In this document: one piece after another, positions 1 to 14,118 of the stretch
Layout of the letters: every line of letters starts with the position of its first letter
How positions within the stretch are numbered: the first letter of the stretch is position 1
From: Rhodocyclales bacterium
Lineage (GTDB): Bacteria > Pseudomonadota > Gammaproteobacteria > Burkholderiales > Rhodocyclaceae
DNA length: 64,000 bases
Direction of reading: 5' to 3'
NCBI GenBank assembly: GCA_016235805.1
Contig: JACRIY010000084.1
Coordinates: 34,850 to 98,849, forward strand
Notes under the pieces: generated by a model
What the model was told of the DNA's origin: nothing
What the model saw: the letters and a program-made list of their open reading frames with translations, nothing else
The model's database searches: none
Made by a program: the position numbers and the translations under genes

Positions 1-1002
1 ACCGAGTTTCAGCAATTGCTCGCGCAGCCTGGCGACCTGGCGTTCGCCACGATACAGGCGCTGGCGGCGACCGTACTGCAGAGCGAGGCCCAGGTTCAGG
101 AGGCGCTCCCGCCGCTTTATGTCATCGTCGAGCGAAAGGCAGATCCGCCCCTTCGTGGCGCGGAGCCGGCCTTCCATGTCGCGGGCCGGGCTGTCGGCGA
201 AGACGATCTGGCCCGCACCCCAGATCGGCGTGTGCGACATGAAGTAGCGGCCCAACTGGTCGTGCCGGTTGCCCAGGCCGGCTGGGTGCGCGTTGGTCGA
301 ATTGAGCAGGATCCTGGCGTTCTCGATGCCGCCGGTGGCCAGCACGAAGTACCGGGCGCTGATGGTTGAACGTTGCTTTGCCTTGTCGACCAGCTCCAGC
401 GCGCGGACATCGCCGTTCGGTGCGCTGTCGAAAGCCATGGCGTTGGCGTGAAGGAACAGCGTGATGTTCTCCGCGCGCACCAGTTCATCGCGAAACTCGG
501 TGCCGAAGCGCATCGTGGGATCGCTGTGCTGAAACGGGATTAGCACCAGGCCTTCCGAGTGGCCGCCGTCGCGGGTAAGAGCCCGGCGGTCGCGGCCATC
601 GGCAAAAAAGGATTGAAGTCCCAGCAGTTGCGATGCCCGGTCGTAATAGGGGAGCAGTTCCTCGCGCCCGAAGGGCCAGGCGATGCTGGCCGGCAGCCAG
701 TCCTTGCGCTCCATGTCGTAGGCATCGAGCGGCCGGCAGACGCCGCCCCAGCAAAAACTGCTGCCGCCGAACAGCCGCGAACGGGTGGTGGACAGGTAGT
801 CCGGCGGCAGGCCGACGGTGTCGCCCTCGTAGCTCTTCTGCGAGTCCGCCTCGTAATCGAAGCCGCCGGCTTCGACCAGGGCGACACTGAGCGATTTCGG
901 CAGGCTGCGCGCGACGGTGATGCCCGCCGGGCCGGAACCGACGATGCAGACATCGAATGGCTGGTCCGGTCTGCCTGCAGTGGTGGCGGCGCTGGCAATC
1001 AC
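1..1002 (-). CDS. GMC-family FAD-dependent oxidoreductase (C-terminus cut by window edge)
   Basis: The minus frame stays open from the window edge to a probable GTG start at 1002; an in-frame TAG lies just upstream. The N-terminus reads [20 protein letters not shown], a Rossmann GxGxxG dinucleotide-binding fold for FAD, followed by RLFGGSSFCWGGVCRPL, the substrate/FAD loop typical of glucose-methanol-choline oxidoreductases. Further on, FVLATGGIENARILL is the second flavin motif. About 334 residues are visible; the C-terminal His/Asn catalytic region lies outside the window. The substrate (alcohol, sugar or sterol) cannot be told. It shares strand with proA but is separated by 54 bp. Confidence 0.8.
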   Translation of the reverse strand, partial: MIASAATTAGRPDQPFDVCIVGSGPAGITVARSLPKSLSVALVEAGGFDYEADSQKSYEGDTVGLPPDYLSTTRSRLFGGSSFCWGGVCRPLDAYDMERKDWLPASIAWPFGREELLPYYDRASQLLGLQSFFADGRDRRALTRDGGHSEGLVLIPFQHSDPTMRFGTEFRDELVRAENITLFLHANAMAFDSAPNGDVRALELVDKAKQRSTISARYFVLATGGIENARILLNSTNAHPAGLGNRHDQLGRYFMSHTPIWGAGQIVFADSPARDMEGRLRATKGRICLSLDDDIKRRERLLNLGLALQYGRRQRLYRGERQVARLREQLLKLG

Positions 1003-1056
1003 GGTCGGTAGGGCTCGGCTGGGGATCAGTCTATTTCGCCGGGCTCGCGAACAGCG

Positions 1057-2313
1057 TCAGGCGCGTACCTCGCCATTGCCGAGCACGATCCACTTCAGCG
1101 AGGTGAGGCCTTCGAGGCCGACCGGGCCGCGGGCGTGGAACTTGTCCGTGGAAATGCCGATCTCCGCGCCAAGCCCGAATTCGAAGCCGTCGGCGAAGCG
1201 CGTCGAGGCGTTCACCATGACCGAGGCCGAATCAACTTCGCGCAGGAAGCGCATCGCGTCGGTGTAGTTCTCGGTGACTATGCTCTCGGTGTGGCCGGAC
1301 GAATAGGTGTTGATGTGCGCGATCGCCTCGTCGATGCCGGCGACGATCTTCACCGAGATGATCGCGGCGAGGTATTCGGTGTACCAGTCCTCTTCGGTCG
1401 CGGCGATGGCCTGCGGCACCAGCTTGCGGGTTTCCTCGCAGCCGCGGATCTCGACGCCCTTGGCGGAGAGCATGGCGCAAAGAGTCGGCGCCAGCGACAC
1501 GGCGACGCCACGCGCGATCAGCAGCGATTCGGCGGTGTTGCAGGTGCCCAGCCGCTGGGTCTTGGAATTCTCCAGGATGGCCAGCGCCTTCGCCGCGTCG
1601 GCCGCGCCATCGACATAGACATGGCAGTTGCCGTCGAGGTGCTTGATCACCGGCACCCGGGCCTCCTTCGACACGCGCTCGATCAGTCCCTTGCCGCCGC
1701 GCGGCACGATGACATCGACGTATTCCGGCATGGCGACGAGGTGGCTCACCGCCTCGCGGTCGGTGGTTTCGACCACCTGCACCGCGCTTGCCGGCAGGCC
1801 GGCGGCGGCGAGGCCTTCGCGCACGCAGGCGGCGATGGCCTGGTTGCAGCGGATGGCTTCCTTGCCGCCGCGCAGGATCGCGGCATTGCCGGACTTGAGG
1901 CACAGCGCGGCGGCGTCGGCCGTGACGTTGGGCCGTGCCTCGTAAATGATGCCGACCACGCCCAGCGGCACGCGCATTCGGCCGACCTGGATGCCGGAAG
2001 GGCGGCGCTTCATGTCGCTGATTTCGCCGATTGGGTCGGGCAGGGCGGCGACCTGTTCCAGGCCCAGCGCCATGGCTTCAACGCCTTTTTCGGTGAGCGT
2101 CAGGCGGTCGAGCATCGCCGCGTCGAGGCCATTGGCTTGGGCTTCGGCGACATCGGCGGCATTGGCGGCGAGCAGTTCGGATACGCGCGCGCGGATGGCC
2201 TGTGCCATCGTCAGCAGGGCGGTGTTCTTGGCGGCGGTCGAGGCGCGTGCCGTGGCGCGCGAGGCTTCGCGCGCCGCCTTGCCGACCTGCTGCATGTAGT
2301 CCTTCACGTTCAT
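1057..2313 (-). CDS. proA: Gamma-glutamyl phosphate reductase ProA
   Basis: This NADPH-dependent enzyme reduces L-glutamyl 5-phosphate to glutamate semialdehyde, the second step of proline synthesis in the cytosol. The protein (418 aa) has the aldehyde-dehydrogenase fold. The catalytic cysteine lies in [15 protein letters not shown], and [15 protein letters not shown] and [11 protein letters not shown] are typical ProA segments. I chose the ATG giving [18 protein letters not shown]; an in-frame ATG 42 bp upstream would add residues overlapping the holA 3' end. It lies 28 bp downstream of holA on the same strand. No proB is seen nearby. Confidence 0.95.
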   Translation of the reverse strand: MNVKDYMQQVGKAAREASRATARASTAAKNTALLTMAQAIRARVSELLAANAADVAEAQANGLDAAMLDRLTLTEKGVEAMALGLEQVAALPDPIGEISDMKRRPSGIQVGRMRVPLGVVGIIYEARPNVTADAAALCLKSGNAAILRGGKEAIRCNQAIAACVREGLAAAGLPASAVQVVETTDREAVSHLVAMPEYVDVIVPRGGKGLIERVSKEARVPVIKHLDGNCHVYVDGAADAAKALAILENSKTQRLGTCNTAESLLIARGVAVSLAPTLCAMLSAKGVEIRGCEETRKLVPQAIAATEEDWYTEYLAAIISVKIVAGIDEAIAHINTYSSGHTESIVTENYTDAMRFLREVDSASVMVNASTRFADGFEFGLGAEIGISTDKFHARGPVGLEGLTSLKWIVLGNGEVRA

Positions 2314-2341
2314 TACCGTTCCCGTGTTCCAGTTTGCCGCG

Positions 2342-3286
2342 TCAGCGGCCTGCATCGGTCACCCCTCTCCCCTGGGGAGAGGGGCGGGGGTGAGGGTGCA
2401 TTCCCTGACGAGTTATCTTCAACGCCAGTTGAAGAAACTCGTCCCATATGTCGCCGCGCGCGAGTCCCTTGATCATGCGGTCAATCTTCGCCGCGTGCAA
2501 GAGCGCAGGACGGGCGGAACTGCTGCGCGCTTCGGTGGCCAGCGCCCAGAGCACCAGCGGCGGCGCGGCGTCCTCGCCCTTGAGGCCTTCCAGCGTGCGT
2601 GCGGCGCGTACCGTGTCGCGGCCTTTCAGCGCGTCGCGCAAATCCGACACATCGTAGCGGGCGACGTTCATCACGGCGGCTTCGACCTGTTCCAGGGAGA
2701 TTTCGCCGGGCGGATGGATCAGGCCGAGTTTCTGGATTTCTTGGTGTGCGGCGAGCAGGTTACCCTCGACGTGGGCGGCGATGAATTCCAGCGCGGCCCT
2801 GGGCGCGCTCTGTTTCTGGCGCGCCATGCGCTCGGCGATCCACTGCGGCAGGCGCGTCAGCGGCGGCGCGTTGCATTCGATGGCCACGCCGGCGTTCGAC
2901 AGCGCCGTGACCCAGGCCGCCTTCTTCGCCTGCCAGTCGAGTTCGGGCAGGGTGATCAGGGTGACGATGCCGGGCCCCAGGGTTCCGGTGTAGCGTTGCA
3001 GCGCCTCGCTGCCTTCGCGTCCCGGCTTGCCGGAGGGAATGCGCAGGTCGACCAGCTTGGAGCCGCCGAACAGCGACATGTTGCCGGCCGCCATGAACAG
3101 GTCGTCCCACTTGAAGCCGGTGCCGACGACGATCACTTCGCGCTCTTCAAAGCCCTGTTTGCGCGCCGCGGCGCGGATCGCGTCGCCGGCCTCGATCACC
3201 AGCAGCGGTTCGTCGCCGTGCAGCAGGTAGAGCGGCGCCAGCGGCTTGTCGAGATGCGCCGCGAGCTGTTCGGGCCGCAGCAGCAT
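2342..3286 (-). CDS. holA: DNA polymerase III delta subunit HolA
   Basis: The delta subunit of the clamp-loader complex opens the beta sliding clamp. The start gives [29 protein letters not shown], the usual N-terminus with the degenerate P-loop region of DNA_pol3_delta. The reading frame is 314 aa, slightly short for the family. The last 19 residues ([19 protein letters not shown]) are not native-looking: they are translated from a G/C-rich palindromic repeat (2362-2384), so the repeat now supplies the stop region. It lies 5 bp downstream of lptE, in the conserved order leuS-lptE-holA. Confidence 0.93.
   Translation of the reverse strand: MLLRPEQLAAHLDKPLAPLYLLHGDEPLLVIEAGDAIRAAARKQGFEEREVIVVGTGFKWDDLFMAAGNMSLFGGSKLVDLRIPSGKPGREGSEALQRYTGTLGPGIVTLITLPELDWQAKKAAWVTALSNAGVAIECNAPPLTRLPQWIAERMARQKQSAPRAALEFIAAHVEGNLLAAHQEIQKLGLIHPPGEISLEQVEAAVMNVARYDVSDLRDALKGRDTVRAARTLEGLKGEDAAPPLVLWALATEARSSSARPALLHAAKIDRMIKGLARGDIWDEFLQLALKITRQGMHPHPRPSPQGRGVTDAGR
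2362..2396. repeat. Perfect 23-bp palindrome with G-run tail at holA 3' end
   Basis: Two 11-base arms (2362-2372 and 2374-2384, CCCCTCTCCCC and its complement) flank a single T. The right arm continues into GGGGG and GGG runs, so four G-tracts of 3-5 bases with 1-3 base loops occupy 2374-2396. The unit encodes the [12 protein letters not shown] tail of HolA on the minus strand. Such hairpins are common dispersed elements in betaproteobacteria. It could also act as a bidirectional RNA hairpin, but there is no T-run. Confidence 0.75.
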
Positions 3287-3291
3287 GTTCG

Positions 3292-3870
3292 CTACTCGGC
3301 GACCTTGGCCGGCTGCAGTCTGGCCGCGGCCAGCCGGCGCATCAACTGCTGTACCAGGTCGTTCTGCATGTCGCGCAGGAGCAGGGCCTCTTCGGACTCC
3401 TTGGACAGAACCAGGTCGTCGCTGAAGGTGATTTCGCGGCGCAGCGTGATCGTGCTGGTGGGCAGGTATTCGGTCGGGCCGGCCACCGGCGCGTCGCTGT
3501 ACTTGACCGGCGGTGCCGCCGGCGTGGCGGCGTTGCCGTGCACCTTGAATGTGAAATGGCGCACCAACTGGTATTCGCGGGCGCGTCCGGCGGCGGTGAG
3601 CGACAGGATGATCTTTTCGCTGCGGTCGCCGAGCACGGCGAGCACGGCTTCCGCCTCGCGCGGGTCGGACACGACGCGCGTGCCCGGGGAGGAGGCCTCG
3701 ATGGTGCGCTTGAGCTGGGCGTAGAACTCGGAAGTTTCCGCCAGCGACAGCGCGATGGTGGCGAAGGGCAACCGGTAGCCGGGCAGCTCCGCGCTGCCGC
3801 GCAGCTTGAAGCCGCACCCGGCCAGCAGTACCAGCAGCAGCGTGATGATGCTCAGTTTGGCGGCGCGCAT
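3292..3870 (-). CDS. lptE: LPS-assembly lipoprotein LptE
   Basis: LptE plugs the LptD barrel and helps deliver lipopolysaccharide to the outer leaflet. The protein is 192 aa, with a lipoprotein signal peptide MRAAKLSIITLLLVLLAGC whose lipobox LAGC gives Cys19, then GFKLRGSAELP, a hallmark start of mature LptE. Position between leuS and holA is the conserved order in proteobacteria. The gene starts 17 bp after the leuS stop and ends 5 bp before holA, suggesting one transcript. Confidence 0.93.
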   Translation of the reverse strand: MRAAKLSIITLLLVLLAGCGFKLRGSAELPGYRLPFATIALSLAETSEFYAQLKRTIEASSPGTRVVSDPREAEAVLAVLGDRSEKIILSLTAAGRAREYQLVRHFTFKVHGNAATPAAPPVKYSDAPVAGPTEYLPTSTITLRREITFSDDLVLSKESEEALLLRDMQNDLVQQLMRRLAAARLQPAKVAE

Positions 3871-3887
3871 TGCAGCTCCCCGAATAG

Positions 3888-6539
<2,652 letters not shown>

Positions 6540-6572
6540 TTATACCCGCCGACTCTGTTTGAAAGGATTTGC

Positions 6573-7445
6573 ATGCGTCCCCTGAACCGGCTGTTCGCCT
6601 GGGTTTTCACCCTTGCCGTCTTCCTTTCCACGACCACCTGGGCCGCGGCGCCCGCCATCGTCGAAGTCGTGCAGGCGCCTGCCTGGCTGGATCGCGGCGG
6701 CATGACGCAACCGCTGGCGGCCGGCATGGCACTGAAAAGCGGCGATGTGCTGCGTACCGGGCCCGGCGCGCGCGTCTACCTGATGCTGGCCGAAGGCAGC
6801 CGGGTCAAGCTCGGCGAGTCGGCGCGTTTCAGCCTGCACACCCGCAGCCTGCAGCCGGAGAAGGCATTTCGCGGCGCGCTCGATGTCCTCGCCGGGGCGT
6901 TTCGCTTCACCACCGGGAAGCTGAAAAAGGCCTTGCCGCGTGACGTTGCGATCCGTGTCGGCACTGCAACGATCGGCATTCGCGGCACCGACGTCTGGGG
7001 CAAGACCGACAAGGACGGCGACCTGGTGGCCCTGCTTGAGGGGCGCATCGAAATCACTCGCGCCGGTCAGTCCACGGAGATGTCCCAGGCCATGTCCTAT
7101 TTCGATGCACCGGCCGGCAAGGGAGCCGAAGTGAAGGCGCTGGACATGGAAACCTTCGCGAAACTGGCACGGCAGACAGACATCATCTCCGGCGACGGTG
7201 CTGCCGGTACGCGCGGCAAGTGGCGCGTCGTCGCCGGCAGGGCCGACAGCGAGGCCGGTGCCCTGTCGATCTACGACCAGGCGCGCGATGCGGGCTTCGC
7301 AGCGCGCATCCGCCCGCAGGCAGCGGAAGGCGGCGGTTGGACCTACGACGTGGTGCTGGGGGGCTATGCCAGCGCGGCCGACGCCGAGAGGGCGGCTGCC
7401 CGCCTGAAGGCGGCGACGGAACTCACGCCGCGCGTGGCGAAGTAG
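6573..7445 (+). CDS. Secreted FecR-domain protein with C-terminal SPOR domain
   Basis: The 290-aa protein starts with a Sec signal peptide (MRPLNRLFAWVFTLAVFLST...TWAAA). Residues about 45-165 form a FecR domain (SGDVLRTGPGARVYLMLAEG, then GIRGTDVWGK), a fold found in periplasmic signal transducers and in cell-wall-linked proteins. Residues about 212-288 (GKWRVVAGRADSEAG through DVVLGGYASAADAERAAARL) match a SPOR repeat, which binds denuded peptidoglycan glycan at division sites. GAAAGGA precedes the ATG by 6 bases. No sigma/anti-sigma partner is adjacent, so a wall-associated role is more likely than FecI-type signalling; this is inference. Confidence 0.82.
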   Translation: MRPLNRLFAWVFTLAVFLSTTTWAAAPAIVEVVQAPAWLDRGGMTQPLAAGMALKSGDVLRTGPGARVYLMLAEGSRVKLGESARFSLHTRSLQPEKAFRGALDVLAGAFRFTTGKLKKALPRDVAIRVGTATIGIRGTDVWGKTDKDGDLVALLEGRIEITRAGQSTEMSQAMSYFDAPAGKGAEVKALDMETFAKLARQTDIISGDGAAGTRGKWRVVAGRADSEAGALSIYDQARDAGFAARIRPQAAEGGGWTYDVVLGGYASAADAERAAARLKAATELTPRVAK

Positions 7446-7462
7446 CGTGAATCGACCGGTTC

Positions 7463-7531
7463 TGAGTGCCTGGTGATAGTCGAGCGCAACGAGCGAATTT
7501 CACCCCCCGCCTCGAGGCGGGGGTAGGGGCG
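7463..7531. repeat. Dispersed repeat family R3, copy 1 (downstream of FecR gene)
   Basis: This stretch carries GTCGAGCGCAACGAGC followed by a CCCCCGCCTCGAGGCGGGGG hairpin and a G-rich tail. It aligns along its length with 47711-47781 (GTCGAGCGATGCGAGCTGAAT, then CCCCGCCTTGGGGCGGGG and G-runs), roughly 70 percent identical by eye. Both copies sit just after the stop codon of a plus-strand gene. A role as transcription terminator or mRNA 3' stabiliser is possible; no T-run is present. Confidence 0.65.
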
Positions 7532-7536
7532 GAAAC

Positions 7537-7890
7537 TCAGCCCGGCAGTTGCTGCCGCTGGTTCCTTGCGGAGCCGAGCAGGCGCCAGCCCCGTGCGGTC
7601 AGCGCCGACCCTTCGTGCATCACCTGCATCGAGACGGCCCAGAAGCGGGCCTGGGTGCGCGCCCATGGCCGCCAGCCAAACGAGGCGGCGTCGGCGCGCA
7701 GCGATTCCGCAGCGACCAGTTCCATCAGGCGATCCACCGCGAGTTTGAAGTAGGTCGAGGAACCGGGTGCCGCCTGACGCGCGGCCCAGCGTTCGGCGTC
7801 GTGCCAGAGGGCTGCGGCGCGTACGTCGCTGATGCAGGCCTTCTTGGCCAGCCAGGGCAGCAGTTTCGGTGTCTTGGGGGCGGTTCTCAT
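7537..7890 (-). CDS. Small conserved-looking hypothetical protein
   Basis: A 117-aa protein starting MRTAPKTPKLLPWLAKKAC with a good ribosome site (TAGGAG, 8 bases before ATG). It is rich in Trp, Arg and Ala, has no signal peptide or membrane segment, and reads KLAVDRLMELVAAESLRAD in its middle, likely helical. No catalytic motif is evident and I cannot name a function. Its upstream region is unusually AT-rich for this window and carries a CTGCAATGCAC motif (7961-7971, read on the minus strand) that also precedes another small gene at 21315. The C-terminal segment EGSALTARG overlaps a degenerate copy of repeat R1. Confidence 0.6.
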   Translation of the reverse strand: MRTAPKTPKLLPWLAKKACISDVRAAALWHDAERWAARQAAPGSSTYFKLAVDRLMELVAAESLRADAASFGWRPWARTQARFWAVSMQVMHEGSALTARGWRLLGSARNQRQQLPG

Positions 7891-7959
7891 GGTGGTTCTC
7901 CTAAATTTCGGGCCATCCCGGCCTTGTGAGCCAGGAAGGCCTTCAAGCACACAATGTGG

Positions 7960-8035
7960 TGCATTGCAGCATGGCGGATTCTACAGTCAACGTATGGGTG
8001 AATTGCTCTAAAGCAAGAAAAGATTGTGCAATGCA
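7960..8035 (-). promoter_or_regulatory. AT-rich upstream region with repeated TGCA-type motif (PhaR-like?)
   Basis: On the minus strand 7960-7971 reads TGCTGCAATGCA, and 8027-8035 is the palindrome TGCAATGCA-like TGCATTGCA. The same 12-mer occurs at 21332-21343 before another small minus-strand gene. PhaR, the polyhydroxyalkanoate-responsive repressor, is known to bind CTGC-N3-GCAG-like sites; CTGCAATGCAC is close to that. That this is a PhaR site is inference. The interval 7891-8152 otherwise holds no gene. Confidence 0.35.
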
Positions 8036-8152
8036 AAAAAATCAATATTTGCTCCTGATTCCAGTGCCGGCGACCATTGTTAGTGCTTACTCCGGAAGAA
8101 CGCGGCAGCGGCTCGGTCGATATAATCGAGCTTCCACCCGCCGGCCCAGCCC

Positions 8153-10350
<2,198 letters not shown>

Positions 10351-10354
<4 letters not shown>

Positions 10355-11133
10355 ACTCTGTGGAAGTCAATGGCATCACCATCAACTACAGGATCGAAGG
10401 CAGCGGGCCCTGGGTCACGCTCTCGCATTCGCTGACCTGCGACCTGAGCATGTGGGATGCGCTCGCCGTGTCGCTGGCGCCGACTTTTACGGTGCTGCGC
10501 TACGACACGCGCGGCCACGGCGGAACGACCGCACCGGAAGGCGCCTACAGCTTCGACCAGCTCACTGCCGATGTGGTCGGGCTGCTCGATGCGCTGAAGG
10601 TCGAACGCACGCACTTCGTCGGCCTGTCGATGGGCGGCATGATCGGCCAGCATCTCGCGCTCGCCGTGCCGCAACGCCTGGACCGGCTGGTGATCGCCAA
10701 TTCGACCAGCCGCATACCGCCCGAGGCCGGCCCGCTGTGGGACGAGCGCATCGCCATCGTGGGCGCCCAGGGCTGCGCCGGCGTGGTCGAGGGTACGCTG
10801 GGGCGCTGGTTTACCCCCGGCTTCCGAAGCGCGCAGCCGCTCGAGGCGGCACGCATTGCGAAACTCATTGCCGATACTCCAGCCGCCGGTTACATCGGCT
10901 GCGCCAGCGCCATTCGCGCGCTCGACATCACCGGGAAAATCGGTGCCATCACCACGCCGACCCTGGTCATCGCCGGTGCCGACGATCCCGGCACGCCGCC
11001 GGCGATGTCCGAAATCATCGCCGCGACGATCCCCGGCGCACGGCTCGAAATCATTCCTTCTGCCTCGCATCTCTCGTGCATCGAGCAGCCGGAAACCTTC
11101 AACCGCTTGGTCGCGTCTTTTCTGAAAGGCTGA
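10351..11133 (+). CDS. Alpha/beta hydrolase, 3-oxoadipate enol-lactonase-like
   Basis: A 260-aa hydrolase. The nucleophile elbow is GLSMGGM (Ser near residue 94), the oxyanion segment is RYDTRGHGGT, a catalytic Asp is likely in AGADDPGTPP and the His in PSASHLSCIEQP. The sequence is like PcaD-type enol-lactonases but also many related esterases, and no other beta-ketoadipate genes are nearby, so substrate is unassigned. ATGA overlap with uvrD and 2 bp to the next gene suggest co-transcription. Repeat R1 (10464-10488) overlaps codons for VSLAPTF; family alignment length appears normal, so here the match may replace rather than insert residues. Confidence 0.8.
10464..10488 (+). repeat. Short dispersed repeat R1 inside the alpha/beta hydrolase gene
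   Basis: Match 23/25 to consensus; read in frame as AVSLAPTF just before the conserved V-L-R-Y-D-T-R-G-H-G. Confidence 0.7.
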
Positions 11134-11135
11134 AC

Positions 11136-11915
11136 ATGGATCTCGGAATCAAGGGCAAGTCCGCGCTGGTCTGCGCATCGAGCAAGGGCCTCGGCCGCGG
11201 CTGCGCCTTCGCCCTGGCGCGCGAAGGCGCCAATGTCACGCTGGTGGCGCGCGGCGCCGAGGCGCTGGAACGGACCGCGGCCGAAATCCGCGCCGCGACC
11301 GGGGTCACCGTGACGGCCGTGGCCGCCGACATCGTGACGGCGGCAGGCCGCGCCGCCGCGCTGGCTGCCTGCCCGCAACCGGACATCCTGGTCAACAACG
11401 CCGGCGGCCCGCCGCCGGGTGACTTCCGCAACTGGTCGCGCGACGACTGGCTCGCCGCGCTCGATGCCAACATGCTGGCGCCGATCGAAATGATCAAGGC
11501 CACCGTGGATCACATGATTGCAAAGAAATTCGGCCGCATCGTGAACATCACCTCGGGCGCGGTGAAGATGCCGATCGATGTGCTGGGCCTGTCGAACGGC
11601 GCGCGTTCCGGCCTCACCGGCTTTGTCGCCGGCCTAGCGCGCAAGACCGTGGCGCACAACGTGACGATCAACAACCTGCTGCCAGGTTTCTTCGACACCG
11701 ACCGCATCGCCACGGTGATCGGTGGCCAGGCCAAGGCGCGCGGCCTGCCCTACGAGCAGGTGCTCGCGGAGCGCGTGGCGACGATTCCGGCGGGCCGCAT
11801 CGGCAATCCCGAGGAATTCGGTGCGGCCTGCGCCTGGCTGTGTTCCACGCAGGCCGGCTTCATCACCGGGCAGAACTGGCTGCTCGACGGCGGCGCCTAT
11901 CCGGGCACATTCTGA
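11136..11915 (+). CDS. SDR-family oxidoreductase with atypical active site
   Basis: A 259-aa short-chain dehydrogenase/reductase. The cofactor motif is CASSKGLGRGCAFAL (a TGxxxGxG variant), the NNAG motif is present (DILVNNAGGPPPG), and the C-terminus INNLLPGFFDTDR through GQNWLLDGGAYPG is classical. The catalytic Ser is in VNITSGAVK, but the expected YxxxK is replaced: the segment reads LGLSNGARSGLTGF, with Asn where Tyr should be and Arg where Lys should be. Related divergent SDRs share this SNGARSGL pattern, so it may be a non-canonical subfamily rather than a decayed gene. Two bases separate it from the hydrolase. Confidence 0.85.
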   Translation: MDLGIKGKSALVCASSKGLGRGCAFALAREGANVTLVARGAEALERTAAEIRAATGVTVTAVAADIVTAAGRAAALAACPQPDILVNNAGGPPPGDFRNWSRDDWLAALDANMLAPIEMIKATVDHMIAKKFGRIVNITSGAVKMPIDVLGLSNGARSGLTGFVAGLARKTVAHNVTINNLLPGFFDTDRIATVIGGQAKARGLPYEQVLAERVATIPAGRIGNPEEFGAACAWLCSTQAGFITGQNWLLDGGAYPGTF

Positions 11916-11953
11916 AATCCCTTGAAAACTTTCTTGACTTGATGGAGCTGAAA

Positions 11954-13081
11954 ATGCGTGCCCTGCTGCCCGATGTGGACCCCGACGGGCTCCTCGAATA
12001 TTCCGTGGTCTACACCGACCGCGCCCTGAACCATATGTCGAAGGCCTTCCAGGGCGTGATGCGGGATATCTCCGCCACCCTCAAACGGGCCTATGGCGCG
12101 GACGCCGTGGCGGTGGTGCCCGGCGGCGGCACTTATGCCATGGAAGCCGTGGCGCGCCAGTTCGCCGGCGGTGCGAACTGCCTGGTGCTGCGCAACGGCT
12201 GGTTCAGCTTCCGCTGGTCGCAGATCCTCGACACGGGCGGCTTCGCCGCGACGACGACGGTGCAGAAGGCACGGCGACAGGGCGAGGGGGCGCAGGCGCC
12301 GTTCGCGCCCGCGCCGATCGCCGAGGTGGTGGCGGCGATCCGTACCCAGCGCCCGGCCGTGGTCTTCGCGCCGCACGTCGAAACCGCCTCCGGCATGCTC
12401 CTGCCCGACGATTACCTGCGCGCCGTCGCCGCCGCCGTGCGCGAGGTCGGCGGCCTCTTCGTGCTCGACTGCATCGCTTCCGGTGCGCTCTGGGTGGACA
12501 TGCGCGCGATCGGCGTCGATGTGCTCATCAGCGCGCCCCAGAAGGGCTGGAGCGGGCCTTCCTGCGCCGGGCTGGTTGGCCTGGGCGAACGCGCCATCGC
12601 GCGCATGGCGGAAACCACCAGCAGCAGCTTCGCCTGCGACCTGAAAAAGTGGCGCCAGATCATGGAAACCTACGAGACCGGCGGTCACGCCTACCACGCC
12701 ACCATGCCCACCGATGCCCTGCGCCGCGTGCGCGACGCGATGCGCGACACCGAAAGCTTCGGCCTGGAGCTGGCGCGCACCCGGCAACTGGAACTGGGCG
12801 CGCGTGTGCGCGCCATGCTCGTCGGCCGCGGCTATGCCAGCGTTGCCGCGGCCGGGTTCGAAGCGCCCGGCGTGGTGGTCAGTTACACCACCGACCCGGG
12901 CATACAGTCTGCGCAGAAGTTCGTCGCGCTTGGGCTGCAGGCCGCCGCCGGGGTGCCGCTGCAGTGCGACGAGGGGGCGGAGTTCAGGAGCTTCCGCGTC
13001 GGCCTGTTCGGCCTCGACAAGCTGGGCAATGTCGAACGCACGGTGACCTCCCTGGAAGACGCGGTGAAGCGACTCGCCTGA
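11954..13081 (+). CDS. Class V PLP-dependent aminotransferase
   Basis: A 375-aa fold-type I aminotransferase of the alanine-glyoxylate/serine-pyruvate class. The PLP lysine is in [20 protein letters not shown]; the cofactor Asp is in [28 protein letters not shown] forms the phosphate-binding turn. I chose the ATG at 11954 because GGAG lies 6 bases upstream; an ATG at 11942 in the same frame adds four residues. It follows the SDR by 38 bp. With the preceding hydrolase and SDR it may form a small catabolic unit, but no pathway is evident. Confidence 0.85.
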   Translation: MRALLPDVDPDGLLEYSVVYTDRALNHMSKAFQGVMRDISATLKRAYGADAVAVVPGGGTYAMEAVARQFAGGANCLVLRNGWFSFRWSQILDTGGFAATTTVQKARRQGEGAQAPFAPAPIAEVVAAIRTQRPAVVFAPHVETASGMLLPDDYLRAVAAAVREVGGLFVLDCIASGALWVDMRAIGVDVLISAPQKGWSGPSCAGLVGLGERAIARMAETTSSSFACDLKKWRQIMETYETGGHAYHATMPTDALRRVRDAMRDTESFGLELARTRQLELGARVRAMLVGRGYASVAAAGFEAPGVVVSYTTDPGIQSAQKFVALGLQAAAGVPLQCDEGAEFRSFRVGLFGLDKLGNVERTVTSLEDAVKRLA

Positions 13082-13102
13082 TCCCGCGTCGCGAGCGAAG
13101 CG

Positions 13103-13127
13103 AAAAGTCGGCGCCGGCGGCACGGCG
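13103..13127 (-). repeat. Short dispersed repeat R1, copy downstream of aminotransferase
   Basis: Read on the minus strand this is 23/25 identical to the R1 consensus, which begins CGCCGTGTCGCC and ends AGCGCCGACTTTT. It lies 22 bp after the aminotransferase stop and 39 bp before rapZ, in intergenic DNA, followed by a short CGGCGC/GCGCCG hairpin. Confidence 0.75.
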
Positions 13128-13166
13128 CGCTGCCTGCGCCGCGCGTTATCCGCTATTCTTTCGGGC

Positions 13167-14009
13167 ATGCAAGTCGTGCTCATCAGCGGCCTTTCCGGGT
13201 CCGGCAAGTCCATCGCGCTCAACGTGCTGGAGGATGCCGGCTACTACTGCGTCGACAACCTGCCCGCGCCGCTGCTGTCCGACCTGGTTTCCCACCTGCG
13301 GCTGGAAGGCCACATGCTGGTCGCGGTGGCCGTGGACATGCGCGGCGGGTCGAGCATCGCGGCGCTGCCGCCGCAGTTGCGCAAGCTTGAATCCGAGGGC
13401 ATCACGCTGCGCTTCCTGTTCCTCGACGCGCGCGACGACGTGCTGATCCAGCGTTTCTCGGAAACGCGCCGGCGCCACCCGCTGGCCGGCGACGACGTCA
13501 CCCTGGCGGAGGCCATCGCCATCGAGCGCGAGGCGCTGGAGACCCTGGCCTCGCTCGGCCACCATATCGACACCAGCAACCTGCGCGCAAATGCCTTGCG
13601 CGCCAGCATCAAGGAATTCGCCGCGCTCGACGAGCGGCGCGGGTTGACGCTGCTGTTCGAGTCCTTCGGCTTCAAGCACGGCATCCCGCTCGACGCCGAC
13701 CTGGTGTTCGACGTGCGCTGCCTGCCCAACCCGCATTACGATCCCGCGCTGCGCCCGCTCACCGGGCGCGACGCCGAGGTGATCCGCTTCCTCGAAGCGC
13801 AGCCGGAAGTGGCCCGCATGGAGGCCGACCTGCGCCGCTTCATCGGCGACTGGCTGCCGGCTTACGTGCGCGACAACCGCTCCTACCTGACTGTCGGCAT
13901 CGGCTGCACCGGCGGCCAGCACCGCTCCGTGTATCTCGCCGAAAGACTGGCCGCGCATTTCGGCGAATCGGCGCGCGTGCTGGTGCGGCACCGCAGCCTG
14001 ATCGAATGA
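13167..14009 (+). CDS. rapZ: RNase adapter protein RapZ
   Basis: A 280-aa nucleotide-binding adapter that in enterobacteria directs RNase E to the GlmZ small RNA and so controls glucosamine-6-phosphate synthase. The N-terminal P-loop is [20 protein letters not shown], followed by [12 protein letters not shown]; the C-terminal domain contains [19 protein letters not shown], the hallmark of this family. GlmZ has not been shown in most betaproteobacteria, so its target here is open. A copy of repeat R2 starts at its stop codon. Confidence 0.93.
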   Translation: MQVVLISGLSGSGKSIALNVLEDAGYYCVDNLPAPLLSDLVSHLRLEGHMLVAVAVDMRGGSSIAALPPQLRKLESEGITLRFLFLDARDDVLIQRFSETRRRHPLAGDDVTLAEAIAIEREALETLASLGHHIDTSNLRANALRASIKEFAALDERRGLTLLFESFGFKHGIPLDADLVFDVRCLPNPHYDPALRPLTGRDAEVIRFLEAQPEVARMEADLRRFIGDWLPAYVRDNRSYLTVGIGCTGGQHRSVYLAERLAAHFGESARVLVRHRSLIE

Positions 14010-14115
14010 GCGTTGCGCCGGGCCGCCCCAAGCGGCGCCAGTCAAGCCACGGAGCCGCGCAGCGGCGAACACTCGTCACCCCCTTCCATTGGGAGGGGAA
14101 TGGGGGGAGGGTAGT
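14007..14115 (-). repeat. Dispersed 105-bp repeat R2, copy A (rapZ / nusG-II boundary)
   Basis: The unit begins at the rapZ stop (ATGAGCGTTGCGCCGGGCCG) and ends in GGGAGGGG, GGGGGG and GGG runs. Compared with copy B (16724-16832) it matches block for block: GCCGGGCCGCCCCAAG, then GTCAAG, GGAGCCGCGC, CAGCGGCGAAC, GTCACCCCCT and the G-runs. The G-run end directly overlaps the ribosome-binding site of the gene starting at 14119. Orientation is given relative to copy B. Confidence 0.8.
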
Positions 14116-14118
14116 CCA

